Origin: Streptomyces sp. A1136
GTDB taxonomy: Bacteria > Actinomycetota > Actinomycetes > Streptomycetales > Streptomycetaceae
Reading direction: 5' to 3'
Assembly: GCF_004795055.1 (NCBI RefSeq)
Contig: NZ_SSBJ01000010.1
Coordinates: forward strand, 1 to 64,000
Length of the DNA: 64,000 nucleotides
Shown: positions 8,695 through 18,378 of the stretch, piece after piece
Numbering within the stretch: the first letter of the stretch is position 1
How the letters are laid out: each line of letters opens with the position of its first letter
Translations under genes and position numbers: made by a program
The notes under the pieces: model-generated
Seen by the model: the letters and a program-made list of their open reading frames with translations, nothing else
Database searches by the model: none
What the model was told of the DNA's origin: nothing

Positions 8695-9195
8695 TCAGTA
8701 GGAGGAGATGCCCTCGGGAACGGCCTTGGCGACCGCCGCGGAGAGCCCGACCAGCATCTGCGCGTCGGTGGCGTGCTCCTTGTCCACCCGGACCTCGGTG
8801 TACGCCAGCCGCAGCCCGGTCGTGAACCGGTAGCCGCCGCCCTCGCCGTCGGGCACCTTCTCCACCAGCCAGCCCACTCCGTCGACCTCGACCCCGTCCT
8901 GGTTCGGATCGGCCATCTTCGGGGGTTTGGGGATGCCGCACCGCAGTACGATCGCCGAGCCGCCCCAAGCGGCGGTCAGCGGCGACTCGGGTGTGGTGCC
9001 GGTCCGCGCCAGGCCGGCCACCGTGTCCGGGAGCTCCTTGTGCAGTGCGGCACAGAGCCCCGCGACATCGGCGGGCGGCGTGGGCGGTGGGTCCAGCCGG
9101 GCCCGGGAACCGTCCGGGGCGCAGCCCGCGAGGGCCAGCAGGGCGGAGCAGGCAGGCAGGGCCAGGAGACGCAGCGGCCGGCGGTGGTCAGACAT
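8695..9195 (-). CDS. DUF3515-family lipoprotein
   Basis: The 166-aa protein starts with a signal peptide ending in a lipobox (ALLALAGC, Cys near residue 25), so it should be lipid-anchored outside the membrane. The mature part matches DUF3515 in pattern: LCAALHKELPDTVAGL, a central AWGGSAIVLRCGIP and a VDGVGWLVEK strand. Function is unknown. ATG 9195 is preferred; an adjacent GTG at 9198 adds one residue. It is convergent with ddlA. Confidence 0.88.
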   Translation of the reverse strand: MSDHRRPLRLLALPACSALLALAGCAPDGSRARLDPPPTPPADVAGLCAALHKELPDTVAGLARTGTTPESPLTAAWGGSAIVLRCGIPKPPKMADPNQDGVEVDGVGWLVEKVPDGEGGGYRFTTGLRLAYTEVRVDKEHATDAQMLVGLSAAVAKAVPEGISSY

Positions 9196-9217
9196 CACCG
9201 GCCAAGACTAGACGGGG

Positions 9218-9451
9218 CTACAGATGGACCACCGGGCAGGTCAAGGTGCGGGTGATCCCCTCCACCTGCTGGACCTTGGCGACCACCATGCGCCCGAGAT
9301 CGTCGACGGTGTCGGCCTGGGCGCGCACGATCACGTCGTACGGGCCCGTCACGTCCTCGGCTTGGATCACCCCCGGGATCTTGCCGATGGACTCGGCGAC
9401 GAACGACGCCTTGCCCACCTCGGTCTGGATGAGGATGTACGCCTGTACCAC
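9218..9451 (-). CDS. Stand-alone Lrp/AsnC ligand-binding (RAM) domain protein
   Basis: This 77-aa protein consists only of the RAM effector domain of Lrp/AsnC regulators (VVQAYILIQTEVGKASFVAE, then GPYDVIVRAQADTVDDLGRM) and lacks a helix-turn-helix. GTG 9451 has a strong GGAGG (9456-9460). Stand-alone RAM proteins can form oligomers and bind amino acids, but a regulatory target cannot be read here. It lies 22 bp from the DUF3515 gene on the same strand, probably in one operon. Confidence 0.9.
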   Translation of the reverse strand: MVQAYILIQTEVGKASFVAESIGKIPGVIQAEDVTGPYDVIVRAQADTVDDLGRMVVAKVQQVEGITRTLTCPVVHL

Positions 9452-9696
9452 GGAACCTCCAGGGCGGCCACGAGGAGCATTTCCCCTAACCTTCGGTTGG
9501 GCCCGGGAATTGCGGGTGGGCCCGGTGAGGAAGGGACGCCACGGTACCGCGTCGCCGAGCGCCGCGGGGAGACCCGCGAGCCCGGCACCGCGCTCGGCGG
9601 GGCGCACGCAGAGCAGAAGTTGACGTATCTGTTGACGGTACCCAGAGCTGTGACGGCTCGCGACCGCAAGCGGACTGGGCAAGAAGGGGCACAGCG

Positions 9697-10680
9697 ATGA
9701 AGGGCACTGTGGGCGAGCTGGGGGAGTTCGGGCTCATTCGGGAGCTCACCTCACGGCTCACCACCACCCCGGCGGTCCGGCTCGGACCCGGGGACGACGC
9801 GGCGGTGGTCTCGGCCCCCGACCGGCGGGTCGTGGCGAGCACGGACATCCTGCTGGAGGGCCGGCACTTCCGGCGCGACTGGTCCACGGCCTACGACGTC
9901 GGCCGCAAGGCCGCCGCCCAGAACCTCGCCGACATCGCCGCCATGGGCGCGGTGCCGACCGCGCTCCTGCTCGGCCTCGTCGTACCGGCGGAACTGCCGG
10001 TGACCTGGCCCACCGAGCTGATGGACGGCATCCGCGACGAGTGCCAGGTCGCCGGCGCGGCCGTGGTCGGCGGTGACGTCGTACGCGGCGACACCATCAC
10101 CGTGGCGATCACCGCCCTCGGCGACCTGCGCAACCACGAACCGGTCCTTCGCTCCGGCGCGATGCCCGGCGACGTGGTCGCCGTCACCGGCTGGCTGGGC
10201 TGGTCCGCTGCCGGATTCGCCGTCCTCTCGCGCGGATTCCGCTCCCCGCGGGCCTTCGTGGAGGCCCACCGCCGCCCCGAGCCGCCCTACCACGCGGGCC
10301 CCGCCGCCGCCGGACTCGGGGCCACCGCGATGACCGACGTCAGTGACGGCCTGGTCGCCGACCTCGGGCACATCGCCGAGGCCAGCAAGGTGCGGATCGA
10401 CCTGCGCTCGGCGGCCGTCGACATCCCCAGCCAGATGTACGACATCGGCCAGGCCGTCGGCGTCGACCCGCTCCAGTGGGTGCTCACCGGCGGCGAGGAC
10501 CACGCCATCGTGGCGACCTTCCCGCCCGACGTGAAGCTGCCCGCCCGCTGGAAGGTCATCGGCGAGGTGCAGAACCGCTCCGCGCTGCCCCAGGTGACCG
10601 TCGACGGCGCCCCCTGGACCAGTACCGGCGGCTGGGACCACTTCGGCGCCGACCCGGCCGCCGAGGAGCCCACGCGGTGA
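9697..10680 (+). CDS. thiL: Thiamine-monophosphate kinase
   Basis: ThiL (327 aa) phosphorylates thiamine monophosphate to the cofactor thiamine diphosphate. The AIR-synthase-like fold shows GPGDDAAVV near residue 30, [11 protein letters not shown], a magnesium-binding [10 protein letters not shown] near residue 78 and [11 protein letters not shown] near residue 212. ATG 9697 lies shortly after AGAAGGGG. Its stop overlaps thiD, so the two thiamine genes are translationally coupled. Confidence 0.96.
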   Translation: MKGTVGELGEFGLIRELTSRLTTTPAVRLGPGDDAAVVSAPDRRVVASTDILLEGRHFRRDWSTAYDVGRKAAAQNLADIAAMGAVPTALLLGLVVPAELPVTWPTELMDGIRDECQVAGAAVVGGDVVRGDTITVAITALGDLRNHEPVLRSGAMPGDVVAVTGWLGWSAAGFAVLSRGFRSPRAFVEAHRRPEPPYHAGPAAAGLGATAMTDVSDGLVADLGHIAEASKVRIDLRSAAVDIPSQMYDIGQAVGVDPLQWVLTGGEDHAIVATFPPDVKLPARWKVIGEVQNRSALPQVTVDGAPWTSTGGWDHFGADPAAEEPTR

Positions 10681-11480
10681 ACCGTCCGCCGCTGTGCCTG
10701 ACCGTCGCCGGCTCGGACTCCGGGGGCGGCGCCGGCATCCAGGCGGACCTCAAGACGATGCTGGCGCTCGGCGTGCACGGCATGAGCGTCGTGACGGCCG
10801 TGACCGCCCAGAACTCGCTCGGCGTGCGGGGAGCCTGGGAGCTGCCCGCCGAGGCCGTCCGGGCCCAGTACCGGGCCGTGGTGGACGACATCGGGGTGCA
10901 GGCCGTCAAAACCGGGATGCTGTCCTCGGCCGTGCTCGTGGAGACGGTCGCCGAACTCCTCGCGGACACCGCGGCCCCGGCGGTCGTGGACCCCGTGGGC
11001 GTCTCCAAGCACGGCGACGCGCTGCTCGCCGCGTCCGCGCTGGACGCCGTACGCACGCGGTTGCTCCCCCGGGCCACGGTGGCGACGCCCAACCTCGACG
11101 AGGTGGCGCAGCTCACCGGCATCGAGGTCGGGAGCGAGGACGACATGCGGCGGGCCGCGGACGCCGTCCTCGGCTTCGGGCCGCGCTGGGCCCTGATCAA
11201 GGGCGGCCACCTGGCGGCGCACGGCGGCGAAGCGGTGGACCTGCTGACCGACGGCGCCGCGGAACACTGGCTGCGCGCGCCCCGCCACGACAACCGGCAC
11301 ACCCACGGCACGGGGTGCACCCTGGCCTCCGCCATCGCGGCGGGCCTGGCTCAGGGGGCGGACGTGCCCGAAGCCGTCACGGCGGCCAAGGAGTACGTCA
11401 CCGGCGCCATCGCGGCCGGGTTCGCGCTCGGCGCCGGCATCGGGCCCGTGGACCACGCCTGGCGGTGGAGGTCCCGGTAA
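10677..11480 (+). CDS. thiD: Hydroxymethylpyrimidine (phosphate) kinase
   Basis: The 267-aa ribokinase-family enzyme phosphorylates HMP to HMP-PP for thiamine assembly. Visible motifs are [17 protein letters not shown] at the N-terminus, AVKTGMLSS near residue 79, TPNLDE near residue 138 and the ATP-site signature [13 protein letters not shown] near residue 206. GTG 10677 overlaps the thiL stop (GTGA). Confidence 0.95.
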   Translation: MNRPPLCLTVAGSDSGGGAGIQADLKTMLALGVHGMSVVTAVTAQNSLGVRGAWELPAEAVRAQYRAVVDDIGVQAVKTGMLSSAVLVETVAELLADTAAPAVVDPVGVSKHGDALLAASALDAVRTRLLPRATVATPNLDEVAQLTGIEVGSEDDMRRAADAVLGFGPRWALIKGGHLAAHGGEAVDLLTDGAAEHWLRAPRHDNRHTHGTGCTLASAIAAGLAQGADVPEAVTAAKEYVTGAIAAGFALGAGIGPVDHAWRWRSR

Positions 11481-11514
11481 CGGCCGCCGGGGGCGGAAAG
11501 GCGAGAGGAATGAC

Positions 11515-11547
11515 AAAAGGCCGGTCCACCAGGTGGACCGGCCTTTT
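11515..11547. terminator. Bidirectional terminator between thiD and rpmB
   Basis: A 15-bp stem between 11515-11530 and 11533-11547 closes on a 2-nt loop. It is flanked by A-runs on one side and T-runs on the other, so it can end transcription in both directions. Confidence 0.92.
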
Positions 11548-11586
11548 TGGCAACCGGAAAGGGCTGCGCTACGACGACGGGAGGCG

Positions 11587-11772
11587 TCAGCGCGAGACCT
11601 TGCCGGCCTTGATGCACGAGGTGCAGGCGTTGAGGCGCTTCGGCGTCCCATTGACCACGGCACGGACGCGCTGGATGTTCGGGTTCCAGCGACGCGAGGT
11701 GCGGCGGTGCGAGTGGGAGATGTTGTTGCCGAAGCTCGGCCCCTTGGCGCAAACGTCGCAGTTGGCAGCCAC
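11587..11772 (-). CDS. rpmB: 50S ribosomal protein L28 (zinc-ribbon form)
   Basis: This 61-aa L28 starts [16 protein letters not shown] and contains [11 protein letters not shown]. It has a CxxC pair near the N-terminus (C5, C8) and another near the C-terminus (C50, C53), so it is the zinc-binding version. Streptomyces often carry a zinc-free paralogue induced under zinc starvation; none is seen here. Confidence 0.96.
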   Translation of the reverse strand: MAANCDVCAKGPSFGNNISHSHRRTSRRWNPNIQRVRAVVNGTPKRLNACTSCIKAGKVSR

Positions 11773-12002
11773 AGGTCACTCCAAAGACTTCAGATGCACT
11801 TACAGTGAATCCGGCGCACCGGAATCAGAGATCCGAAGTGGTTTGCCGGGGGAAATGGCCCGACTCTCATCGGGCAACCGGAGCAGCATACAACGACTGC
11901 GCCCGTCCAAGAAAACTACCATGGGCTCCGCCGCACCCGCCTCGGGCGGCCTGCCTTCGTTACCCTGCGGTGAACCCTGGCCCGCACAAGGAGGAACGCC
12001 CG

Positions 12003-13640
12003 GTGCCGCACGAGCATCAGCCGCACACGCTCGACGCCGAAGCGGTGCGCACCTGGAGTTCGCTGGCCCTGGCCGCCCTGGACCGGGCCCGCGAGGACAT
12101 CGACGCCATCAACGTCTACCCCGTCGCCGACGCCGACACCGGCACCAACCTCTTCCTCACCGCCGAGTCCGCCGACCGCGAGCTGGCCGCGGCCTTCGAG
12201 GACGTGACGCGGGACACGGCCGCCCCCTCGCTCCCCGAAGCCGTACGCGCCTACGCGCACGGCGCGCTCATAGGCGCCCGGGGCAACTCCGGGACGATCC
12301 TCGCGCAACTGCTGCGCGGGGTGGCCGACGTGCTGGGCACCGAACCCGGTGCGCGGGCACCCGGGCCCATGCTCGCCGAGGCCCTGGCCCGGGCCGCGGA
12401 AGAGGCCTACCAGGCGGTCGCGCACCCCGTCGAGGGCACGATGCTCACCGTCGCCACCGCCGCGGCGCGGGCCGCGGGGACCGTGGCGGGGACCGCGGCA
12501 GACGTCGCCCGCGCCGCCTACGACGGGGCCCGCGCGGCGCTCGCCGAGACCCCCGGACAGCTGGCCGCGCTGGGCCGGGCCGGAGTGGTCGACGCGGGTG
12601 GGTGCGGGGTGGTCGCCGTACTCGGGGCGCTGTGGCAGGCACTGTCCGGCCAGGAGCCCGCCCCGGAGCCGGTGCGGGGCCGGGCCGTGCCCGTACCGAG
12701 GCCGTCGCGGCCCTGTGACGCGCACGACCTCGGTGGCCCCGCCTACGAGGTGATCTACCTGCTGGAAGCCTCCGAGGCCGCCGTGGAGACCCTGCGGGCC
12801 CGCCTCGACGGCCTGGGGGACTCGCTGGTGGTGGTCGGCGGCGGCGATCTCTGGAACGTCCACGTGCACGTCGACGACCCCGGGGCGGCCGTGGAGGCCG
12901 GCGTGGTGGCCGGGCGGCCCTACCGCATCCGCATCACCCACTTCGGCGACGAGCGGCGCCGCGCGCGGGGCGAGCGCGTCCAGCGGGCCGTGGTCGCCGT
13001 GGTCCCCGGCGAGGGGCTGGCCGGCCTGTGCGGGGACGCGGGCGCGACCACCGTCCTCGCCCGGCCCGGGGAGGCGCCGGCGGTCGCCGAACTGGTCGAC
13101 GCGATCCGTCGGGCCCACGCCCGCGAGGTGGTGGTGCTGCCGGGCGGCACCGAGTCGCGGGCCGCGGCCGCCGCGGCCGCCGAGGCGGCCCGGGGCGACG
13201 GCGTGCGGGTGGCCGTGATACCCACCCGCTCGGCCGTCCAGGGCCTGGCCGCACTCGCCGTGCATGACCCGGACGCCACCTTCGACGAGGACGTGGTGGC
13301 CATGACCGCCGCCGCGGGCGCGACCCGGTACGGGGAACTGGCGGTCGCCGAACGGCAGTCCTTCACCTCCGCCGGCATCTGCCAGGCCGGGGACGTGCTC
13401 GGCCTCATCGACGGGGACGTCGCCGTCATCGGGTCCGGTCTGCCCGAGACCGCGGAGGCCGTCCTGGCGCGGATGCTGGGCTCCGGCGGCGAACTCGTCA
13501 CCCTCGTCCTCGGACCGGACGTCCCCGACGCGGTCGCCGCCCGCCTGGAGGCCTACGTCCAGCACGGTCACCTCGCCGTCGACACCGTCACCTACCGCGG
13601 TGGCCGCTACTCGGCGCCGCTGCTCATCGGGGTCGAATAG
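12003..13640 (+). CDS. DAK2/DhaL-domain kinase, FakA/YloV-like
   Basis: The 545-aa protein has an N-terminal DhaL (DAK2) domain with the magnesium-binding motif NVYPVADADTGTNLFLT (DADTGTN replaces the common DGDTGTN), followed by ARGNSGTILAQLLRG. It ends in a DegV-like C-terminal region. The layout matches FakA, the ATP-binding subunit of bacterial fatty-acid kinase, but no FakB partner lies nearby. GTG 12003 follows AAGGAGG (11988-11994). It sits directly before recG, as in many Gram-positives. Confidence 0.87.
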   Translation: MPHEHQPHTLDAEAVRTWSSLALAALDRAREDIDAINVYPVADADTGTNLFLTAESADRELAAAFEDVTRDTAAPSLPEAVRAYAHGALIGARGNSGTILAQLLRGVADVLGTEPGARAPGPMLAEALARAAEEAYQAVAHPVEGTMLTVATAAARAAGTVAGTAADVARAAYDGARAALAETPGQLAALGRAGVVDAGGCGVVAVLGALWQALSGQEPAPEPVRGRAVPVPRPSRPCDAHDLGGPAYEVIYLLEASEAAVETLRARLDGLGDSLVVVGGGDLWNVHVHVDDPGAAVEAGVVAGRPYRIRITHFGDERRRARGERVQRAVVAVVPGEGLAGLCGDAGATTVLARPGEAPAVAELVDAIRRAHAREVVVLPGGTESRAAAAAAAEAARGDGVRVAVIPTRSAVQGLAALAVHDPDATFDEDVVAMTAAAGATRYGELAVAERQSFTSAGICQAGDVLGLIDGDVAVIGSGLPETAEAVLARMLGSGGELVTLVLGPDVPDAVAARLEAYVQHGHLAVDTVTYRGGRYSAPLLIGVE

Positions 13641-13666
13641 CCGCGTTGTCGGCGCCATGGTGTGCA

Positions 13667-15868
13667 ATGGAACACGTGCCCGCGCTCGACGAAGACCTCA
13701 AGAAGACGCTCGGCCCCGCCACCGCCAAGGTGCTGGCCGAGCAGCTCGGCCTGCACACGGCCCTGGACCTGCTCCACCACTACCCGCGGCGGTACGCGGA
13801 GCGCGGCGAACTCACGCCCCTCGCGGACCTCGCCGACCAGATCGACGAGCACGTGACGGTCGTCGCCCAGGTGGCGGACGCGAGACTCCTCACCTACCAG
13901 GGCAGCCGGGGCGGGGGGAAGCGCCTCGAAGTCACCATCACCGACGGCAGCGGCCGGCTCCAGTTGGTCTTCTTCGGCTCGGGCGTCCACAAGCCGCACA
14001 AGGACCTGCTGCCAGGCAGCCGCGCCATGTTCGCGGGCAAGGTCTCCAAGTTCAACCACAAGCTCCAGCTCGCCCACCCCGCCTACGAGCCGCTCGGCCG
14101 GGACGCGGAGGACACCGGCGACGCGGCGGCCGCCTTCGCCGGCCGGCTGATCCCGATCTACCCGGCCTGCAAGCAGATGGAGTCCTGGAAGATCGCCAAA
14201 TGCGTGGACGCGGTGCTGCCCGGCGCCCGGGAGGCCCTGGACCCCCTGCCTCCGGCGCTGCGCGAGGGACGGGGTCTGATCCCCCTCCCCGAGGCGCTGC
14301 TGAAGATCCACCGGCCGGGCACCAAGGCCGACATCGAGGACGCCCGCCGGCGCCTGAAGTGGGACGAGGCGTTCGTCCTCCAAGTCGCCCTGGCCCGCCG
14401 CCGGCACGCCGACTCCCAGCTCCCGGCCGTCCCCCGCCGACCCGCCCCGGGAGGCCTGCTCGACGCCTTCGACGCGAAGCTGCCCTTCACCCTCACCGAG
14501 GGCCAGCAGACCGTCTCGAAGGAGATCTTCGACGACCTCGCCACCGAACACCCCATGCACCGTCTGCTCCAGGGCGAGGTCGGCTCCGGCAAGACGCTGG
14601 TCGCGCTGCGGGCCATGCTCGCCGTCGTGGACTGCGGAGGGCAGGCGGCGATGCTCGCGCCCACCGAGGTGCTCGCCCAACAGCACCACCGCTCCGTCAC
14701 CGAGATGATGGGCGAGCTCGCGGAGGGCGGGATGCTCGGCGGCTCCGACCGGGGAACCAAGGTCGTACTGCTCACGGGCTCCATGGGAGTGCCCGCGCGG
14801 CGCCGGGCGCTCCTCGACCTCGTCACCGGAGAGGCCGGCATCGTCATCGGCACGCACGCCCTGATCGAGGACAAGGTGCGCTTCCAGGACCTCGGCCTGG
14901 TCGTGGTCGACGAGCAGCACCGCTTCGGCGTCGAACAGCGTGACGCCCTGAGGTCCAAGGGCAAGCAGCCGCCCCACCTGCTGGTCATGACGGCGACCCC
15001 GATCCCGCGCACCGTCGCCATGACCGTCTTCGGCGACCTGGAGACCTCCGTCCTCGACCAGTTGCCCGCCGGGCGCTCCCCGATCGCCACGCACGTGGTG
15101 CCGGCCAAGGACAAGCCGCACTTCCTCGCCCGCGCCTGGGAGCGGGTCCGCGAGGAGGTCGAGAACGGCCACCAGGCGTATGTCGTCTGCCCCCGCATCG
15201 GTGACGGGGAGGACGACCCCAAGAAGAAGTCCGCCGAGGACGAGAGCGAGAAGCGGCCCCCGCTGGCCGTCCTGGAGATCGCAGAGCAGTTGGTCGCGGG
15301 GCCGCTCGCCGGGCTGTCGGTCGAAGTGCTGCACGGCCGGATGGACCCCGCCGAAAAGGACGACGTGATGCGCCGCTTCGCCGCGGGCGAGGTCAAGGTG
15401 CTCGTCGCCACCACCGTCATCGAGGTGGGTGTGAATGTCCCGAACTCCACCGTGATGGTGATCATGGACGCCGACCGGTTCGGCGTCTCGCAGCTCCACC
15501 AGTTGCGCGGGCGCGTCGGCCGCGGCTCCGCACCCGGGCTGTGCCTGCTGGTCAGCGAGATGCACGAGGCCAGCCCCGCCCGGGCCCGGCTCGCCGCCGT
15601 CGCCGCCACCCTCGACGGTTTCGAGCTGTCCCGGATCGACCTGGAGCAGCGCCGCGAGGGCGACGTCCTGGGCCAGGCCCAGTCGGGCGTGCGGTCCTCG
15701 CTGCGGATGCTCGCGGTCATCGAGGACGAGGAGGTCATCGCCGACGCCCGCGAGGAGGCCACCCGCGTGGTCGCCGAGGACCCCGAACTGACCCGGCTGC
15801 CGGGCCTGCGCGACGCCCTGGACGCCCTGCTGGACACCGAGCGCGAGCAGTACCTGGAGAAGGGCTGA
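13667..15868 (+). CDS. recG: ATP-dependent DNA helicase RecG
   Basis: RecG (733 aa) remodels stalled replication forks and Holliday junctions. It shows an N-terminal wedge/OB domain (residues ~1-240), helicase motif I QGEVGSGKTLVAL near residue 302, DEQH, the TATPIPRT motif and C-terminal motif VI LHQLRGRVGRG. ATG 13667 is used. GTG 13676 is also possible, and neither has a clear ribosome site. The acidic insert GEDDPKKKSAEDESEKR is the most variable part. Confidence 0.94.
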   Translation: MEHVPALDEDLKKTLGPATAKVLAEQLGLHTALDLLHHYPRRYAERGELTPLADLADQIDEHVTVVAQVADARLLTYQGSRGGGKRLEVTITDGSGRLQLVFFGSGVHKPHKDLLPGSRAMFAGKVSKFNHKLQLAHPAYEPLGRDAEDTGDAAAAFAGRLIPIYPACKQMESWKIAKCVDAVLPGAREALDPLPPALREGRGLIPLPEALLKIHRPGTKADIEDARRRLKWDEAFVLQVALARRRHADSQLPAVPRRPAPGGLLDAFDAKLPFTLTEGQQTVSKEIFDDLATEHPMHRLLQGEVGSGKTLVALRAMLAVVDCGGQAAMLAPTEVLAQQHHRSVTEMMGELAEGGMLGGSDRGTKVVLLTGSMGVPARRRALLDLVTGEAGIVIGTHALIEDKVRFQDLGLVVVDEQHRFGVEQRDALRSKGKQPPHLLVMTATPIPRTVAMTVFGDLETSVLDQLPAGRSPIATHVVPAKDKPHFLARAWERVREEVENGHQAYVVCPRIGDGEDDPKKKSAEDESEKRPPLAVLEIAEQLVAGPLAGLSVEVLHGRMDPAEKDDVMRRFAAGEVKVLVATTVIEVGVNVPNSTVMVIMDADRFGVSQLHQLRGRVGRGSAPGLCLLVSEMHEASPARARLAAVAATLDGFELSRIDLEQRREGDVLGQAQSGVRSSLRMLAVIEDEEVIADAREEATRVVAEDPELTRLPGLRDALDALLDTEREQYLEKG

Positions 15869-15938
15869 CCGGTACGACATATCGTTGGAGCCCGCGAGCA
15901 CCCCGAGCACCCCGCCCTCCCCACCCCGAAGGACCCAG

Positions 15939-16517
15939 ATGACCCGCGTGATCGCCGGCAGCGCCGGCGGGCGACGGCTGACCGTGCCGCCCGGCACCGG
16001 CACCCGCCCGACCTCGGACCGGATGCGCGAAGGGCTCTTCTCCACCTGGGAGTCCCTGCACGGCGTCCAGGGGTCCCGTGTGCTGGACCTGTACGCGGGC
16101 TCCGGCGCGGTCGGCCTGGAGGCGCTCTCGCGCGGCGCGGACCACGCCCTGTTGGTCGAGCCCGACGCGAAGGCCGCCAAGGCGATCCGCGACAACATCA
16201 AGGCGGTCGGCCTGCCGGGCGCCGACTTCCGGGCCGGCAAGGCCGAGCAGATCGTCGCGGCGGCCGCCCACACGGAGCCCTACGACATCGTCTTCCTCGA
16301 CCCGCCCTACGCCGTCGGGCACGACGATCTTCGGGAGATCCTGCTCACACTCCGGTCCAACGGCTGGCTCACGGACGACGCACTGGTCACCGTGGAACGC
16401 AGCACCAGGAGCGGTGCCTTCCCCTGGCCCGACGGGTTCGAGCCGCTCCGGTCGCGGAAGTACGGCGAGGGCACCCTTTGGTACGGTCGCGCCGCCTTCA
16501 CCAGCGAAGAATCATGA
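15939..16517 (+). CDS. rsmD: 16S rRNA (guanine966-N2)-methyltransferase
   Basis: RsmD (192 aa) methylates G966 of 16S rRNA. Its N-terminus MTRVIAGSAGGRRLTVPPG, SAM motif LDLYAGSGAVGLEALSRG near residue 47 and catalytic DPPY (in IVFLDPPYAVG) are diagnostic. ATG 15939 follows GAAGGA. The coaD start is 29 bp after its stop, the standard rsmD-coaD pair. Confidence 0.95.
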   Translation: MTRVIAGSAGGRRLTVPPGTGTRPTSDRMREGLFSTWESLHGVQGSRVLDLYAGSGAVGLEALSRGADHALLVEPDAKAAKAIRDNIKAVGLPGADFRAGKAEQIVAAAAHTEPYDIVFLDPPYAVGHDDLREILLTLRSNGWLTDDALVTVERSTRSGAFPWPDGFEPLRSRKYGEGTLWYGRAAFTSEES

Positions 16518-16546
16518 TGCCCGCACCGGAGAGCGAGGGAGCTCAC

Positions 16547-17026
16547 TTGCGCCGCGCCGTCTGTCCCGGGTCCTTCGACCCCATCACCAACGGACACCTC
16601 GACATCATCGGCCGGGCCTCCCGGCTCTACGACGTCGTGCATGTCGCCGTGATGATCAACCAGTCCAAGAAGGGACTGTTCACCGTCGAGGAGCGGATCG
16701 AGCTGATCCGCGAGGCGACGGCCGACTACGGGAACGTCCAGGTCGAGTCCTTCCACGGGCTGCTCGTCGACTTCTGCAAGCAGCGGGACATCCCGGCGAT
16801 CGTCAAGGGCCTGCGCGCCGTCAGCGACTTCGACTACGAACTCCAGATGGCCCAGATGAACATGGGCCTGTCGGGCGTCGAAACGCTGTTCGTGCCGACC
16901 AACCCCACCTACAGCTTCCTGTCGTCCTCCCTGGTCAAGGAGGTCGCGACCTGGGGCGGTGACGTCGCCCACCTGCTGCCCGCCCACGTCCACGCGGCCC
17001 TCCTGGCGCGGCTCGCCGAACGCTGA
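16547..17026 (+). CDS. coaD: Phosphopantetheine adenylyltransferase
   Basis: CoaD (159 aa) makes dephospho-CoA from ATP and phosphopantetheine. The family start RRAVCPGSFDPITNGH holds the TxGH-type nucleotide motif, and YSFLSSSLVKEVA carries the ISSxxVR-like motif. The TTG start at 16547 is chosen because GAGGGA lies 6 bp upstream and the resulting length equals that of known CoaD proteins. An in-frame ATG at 16514 would add an unconserved 11-residue head. Confidence 0.95.
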   Translation: MRRAVCPGSFDPITNGHLDIIGRASRLYDVVHVAVMINQSKKGLFTVEERIELIREATADYGNVQVESFHGLLVDFCKQRDIPAIVKGLRAVSDFDYELQMAQMNMGLSGVETLFVPTNPTYSFLSSSLVKEVATWGGDVAHLLPAHVHAALLARLAER

Positions 17027-17129
17027 CCGCCCTCCCTTCCCCCGGCCGGCCCCGCGCGTCCGCCCTGCGGCCTTACAGTCGTCCCGTCCGACTCGGGAAC
17101 CGCCCGAGGCCGAGAGAGTGCGAGCCCCC

Positions 17130-18200
17130 ATGGACGTGCAGAAGAAGCTCGACGAGATCGTCGCGGCCGTCAGCGGCGCCCGGTCCATGCCCATGTCGGC
17201 CTCCTGCGTGATCAACCGCGCGGAGCTGCTTTCCGGGCTGGAAGAGGTCCGCAAGGCGCTGCCCGGCTCGCTCGCGCAGGCACAGGAGCTCATCGGCGGC
17301 CGGGACCAGATGGTCGAGGAGGCCCGCCGGGAGGCGGACCGCATCATCGAGTCCGCGCACGCCCAGCGCGGTTCGCTGATCTCCGACACCGAGATCGTGC
17401 GGCGCGCGCAGGCCGAGGCCGACCGCATCCTGGAGGACGCCCGCCGGGAGGCCGAGGGGGTCCGGGCCGAGGCGGACGACTATGTCGACAGCAAGCTCGC
17501 CAACTTCGAGGTGGTGCTCAGCAAGACGATCGGCTCCGTGGACCGGGGCCGCGAGAAGCTGCTGGGGCGGGGCCCGGGGTTGGACGAGCACGGGTACCCC
17601 GAGACGGACGCCCCCGAGCGCAGCGACGACCCGCGCACGCAGCGCGAGCAGGCGGACGCCTACGTGGACACCAAGCTGGCGACCTTCGAAGCGGTGCTCT
17701 CCAAGACCCTTGAGGCCGTCGGCCGGGGCCGCCAGAAGCTGCTGGGCCGGGTGCCGACGGACGACCTCGGCGCGCACATGGCCGCCCAGGACGCGGCGGG
17801 CCCGGCGCAGTCCCGTTCCGCGAGCGACGCCGAGTTCCTGGCCGGCCTCGCCGAACCCGCGCCCGCCGTCGCCCCCGTCCCCGCCCAGAGCCGGCAGGAG
17901 CCGGCCTACGACGCGTACGCCTACGGGCAGCCGCAGCAGCCGCAGCAAGAGCCGCAGCACGACCCGTACGCCGGCTACCAGGACCCCTATGGGTACCAGC
18001 AGCAGGTCGGGCAGCCGGACCCGTACGGCATGCCCTACCAGCAGCAGCCGGACCCCTACGCGGCGTACCAGCAACCCCAGGCCCCCAGGCAGCCCGCGCT
18101 CGACGAGACCAGCTTCTTCGACACGAGCATGATCAACCTGGACCAGCTGCGTCTGGGGGTACCTCCCGTGCAGGGCTACGGGGGAGAAGAGGGGCGCTAG
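17130..18200 (+). CDS. DivIVA/AtpF-like coiled-coil protein with internal duplication
   Basis: The 356-aa cytoplasmic protein has a helical N-terminus (MDVQKKLDEIVAAVSGARSM) and a coiled coil (EARREADRIIESAHAQRGSL). Two copies of a YVDxKLAxFExVLSKTxxxVxRGRxKLLGR unit follow, and then a long Q/P/Y-rich disordered tail with DPYG/DPYA repeats. It resembles the DivIVA-like or ATP-synthase-B-like proteins annotated at this position in Streptomyces. A structural role at the cell envelope is inferred only. Start ATG 17130 fits the conserved region. Confidence 0.85.
   Translation: MDVQKKLDEIVAAVSGARSMPMSASCVINRAELLSGLEEVRKALPGSLAQAQELIGGRDQMVEEARREADRIIESAHAQRGSLISDTEIVRRAQAEADRILEDARREAEGVRAEADDYVDSKLANFEVVLSKTIGSVDRGREKLLGRGPGLDEHGYPETDAPERSDDPRTQREQADAYVDTKLATFEAVLSKTLEAVGRGRQKLLGRVPTDDLGAHMAAQDAAGPAQSRSASDAEFLAGLAEPAPAVAPVPAQSRQEPAYDAYAYGQPQQPQQEPQHDPYAGYQDPYGYQQQVGQPDPYGMPYQQQPDPYAAYQQPQAPRQPALDETSFFDTSMINLDQLRLGVPPVQGYGGEEGR
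17469..17752 (+). repeat. Tandem duplicated 34-codon unit, 180-bp period
   Basis: Copies at about 17469-17572 and 17649-17752 encode near-identical helices (YVDSKLANFEVVLSKT and YVDTKLATFEAVLSKT). They are spaced 60 codons apart, and the codons differ at many third positions, so the duplication is old. Confidence 0.85.
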
Positions 18201-18206
18201 GTCGGA

Positions 18207-18236
18207 TTGGGCTCTTGGCGCGGTGCCGGGTATCCT
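18207..18236 (+). promoter_or_regulatory. Candidate promoter for the DUF177-rpmF-rnc operon
   Basis: TTGGGC (18207-18212) and TATCCT (18231-18236) are 18 bp apart just after the preceding stop codon. They would give a leader of roughly 100-140 nt, depending on the start used. Confidence 0.5.
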
Positions 18237-18378
18237 GACTGTTCGGTCGCGCGTATGCACCGCGATCCATGCTGCCCTTGAGCGGCTCAGCCTTTTGAGC
18301 GCAGCGAGTTCGATCTTCAGCGATCTGTGAAAGCGGGAACCGGCCCTGAGCACGCACCTCGACCACCGCAACCCCCTC

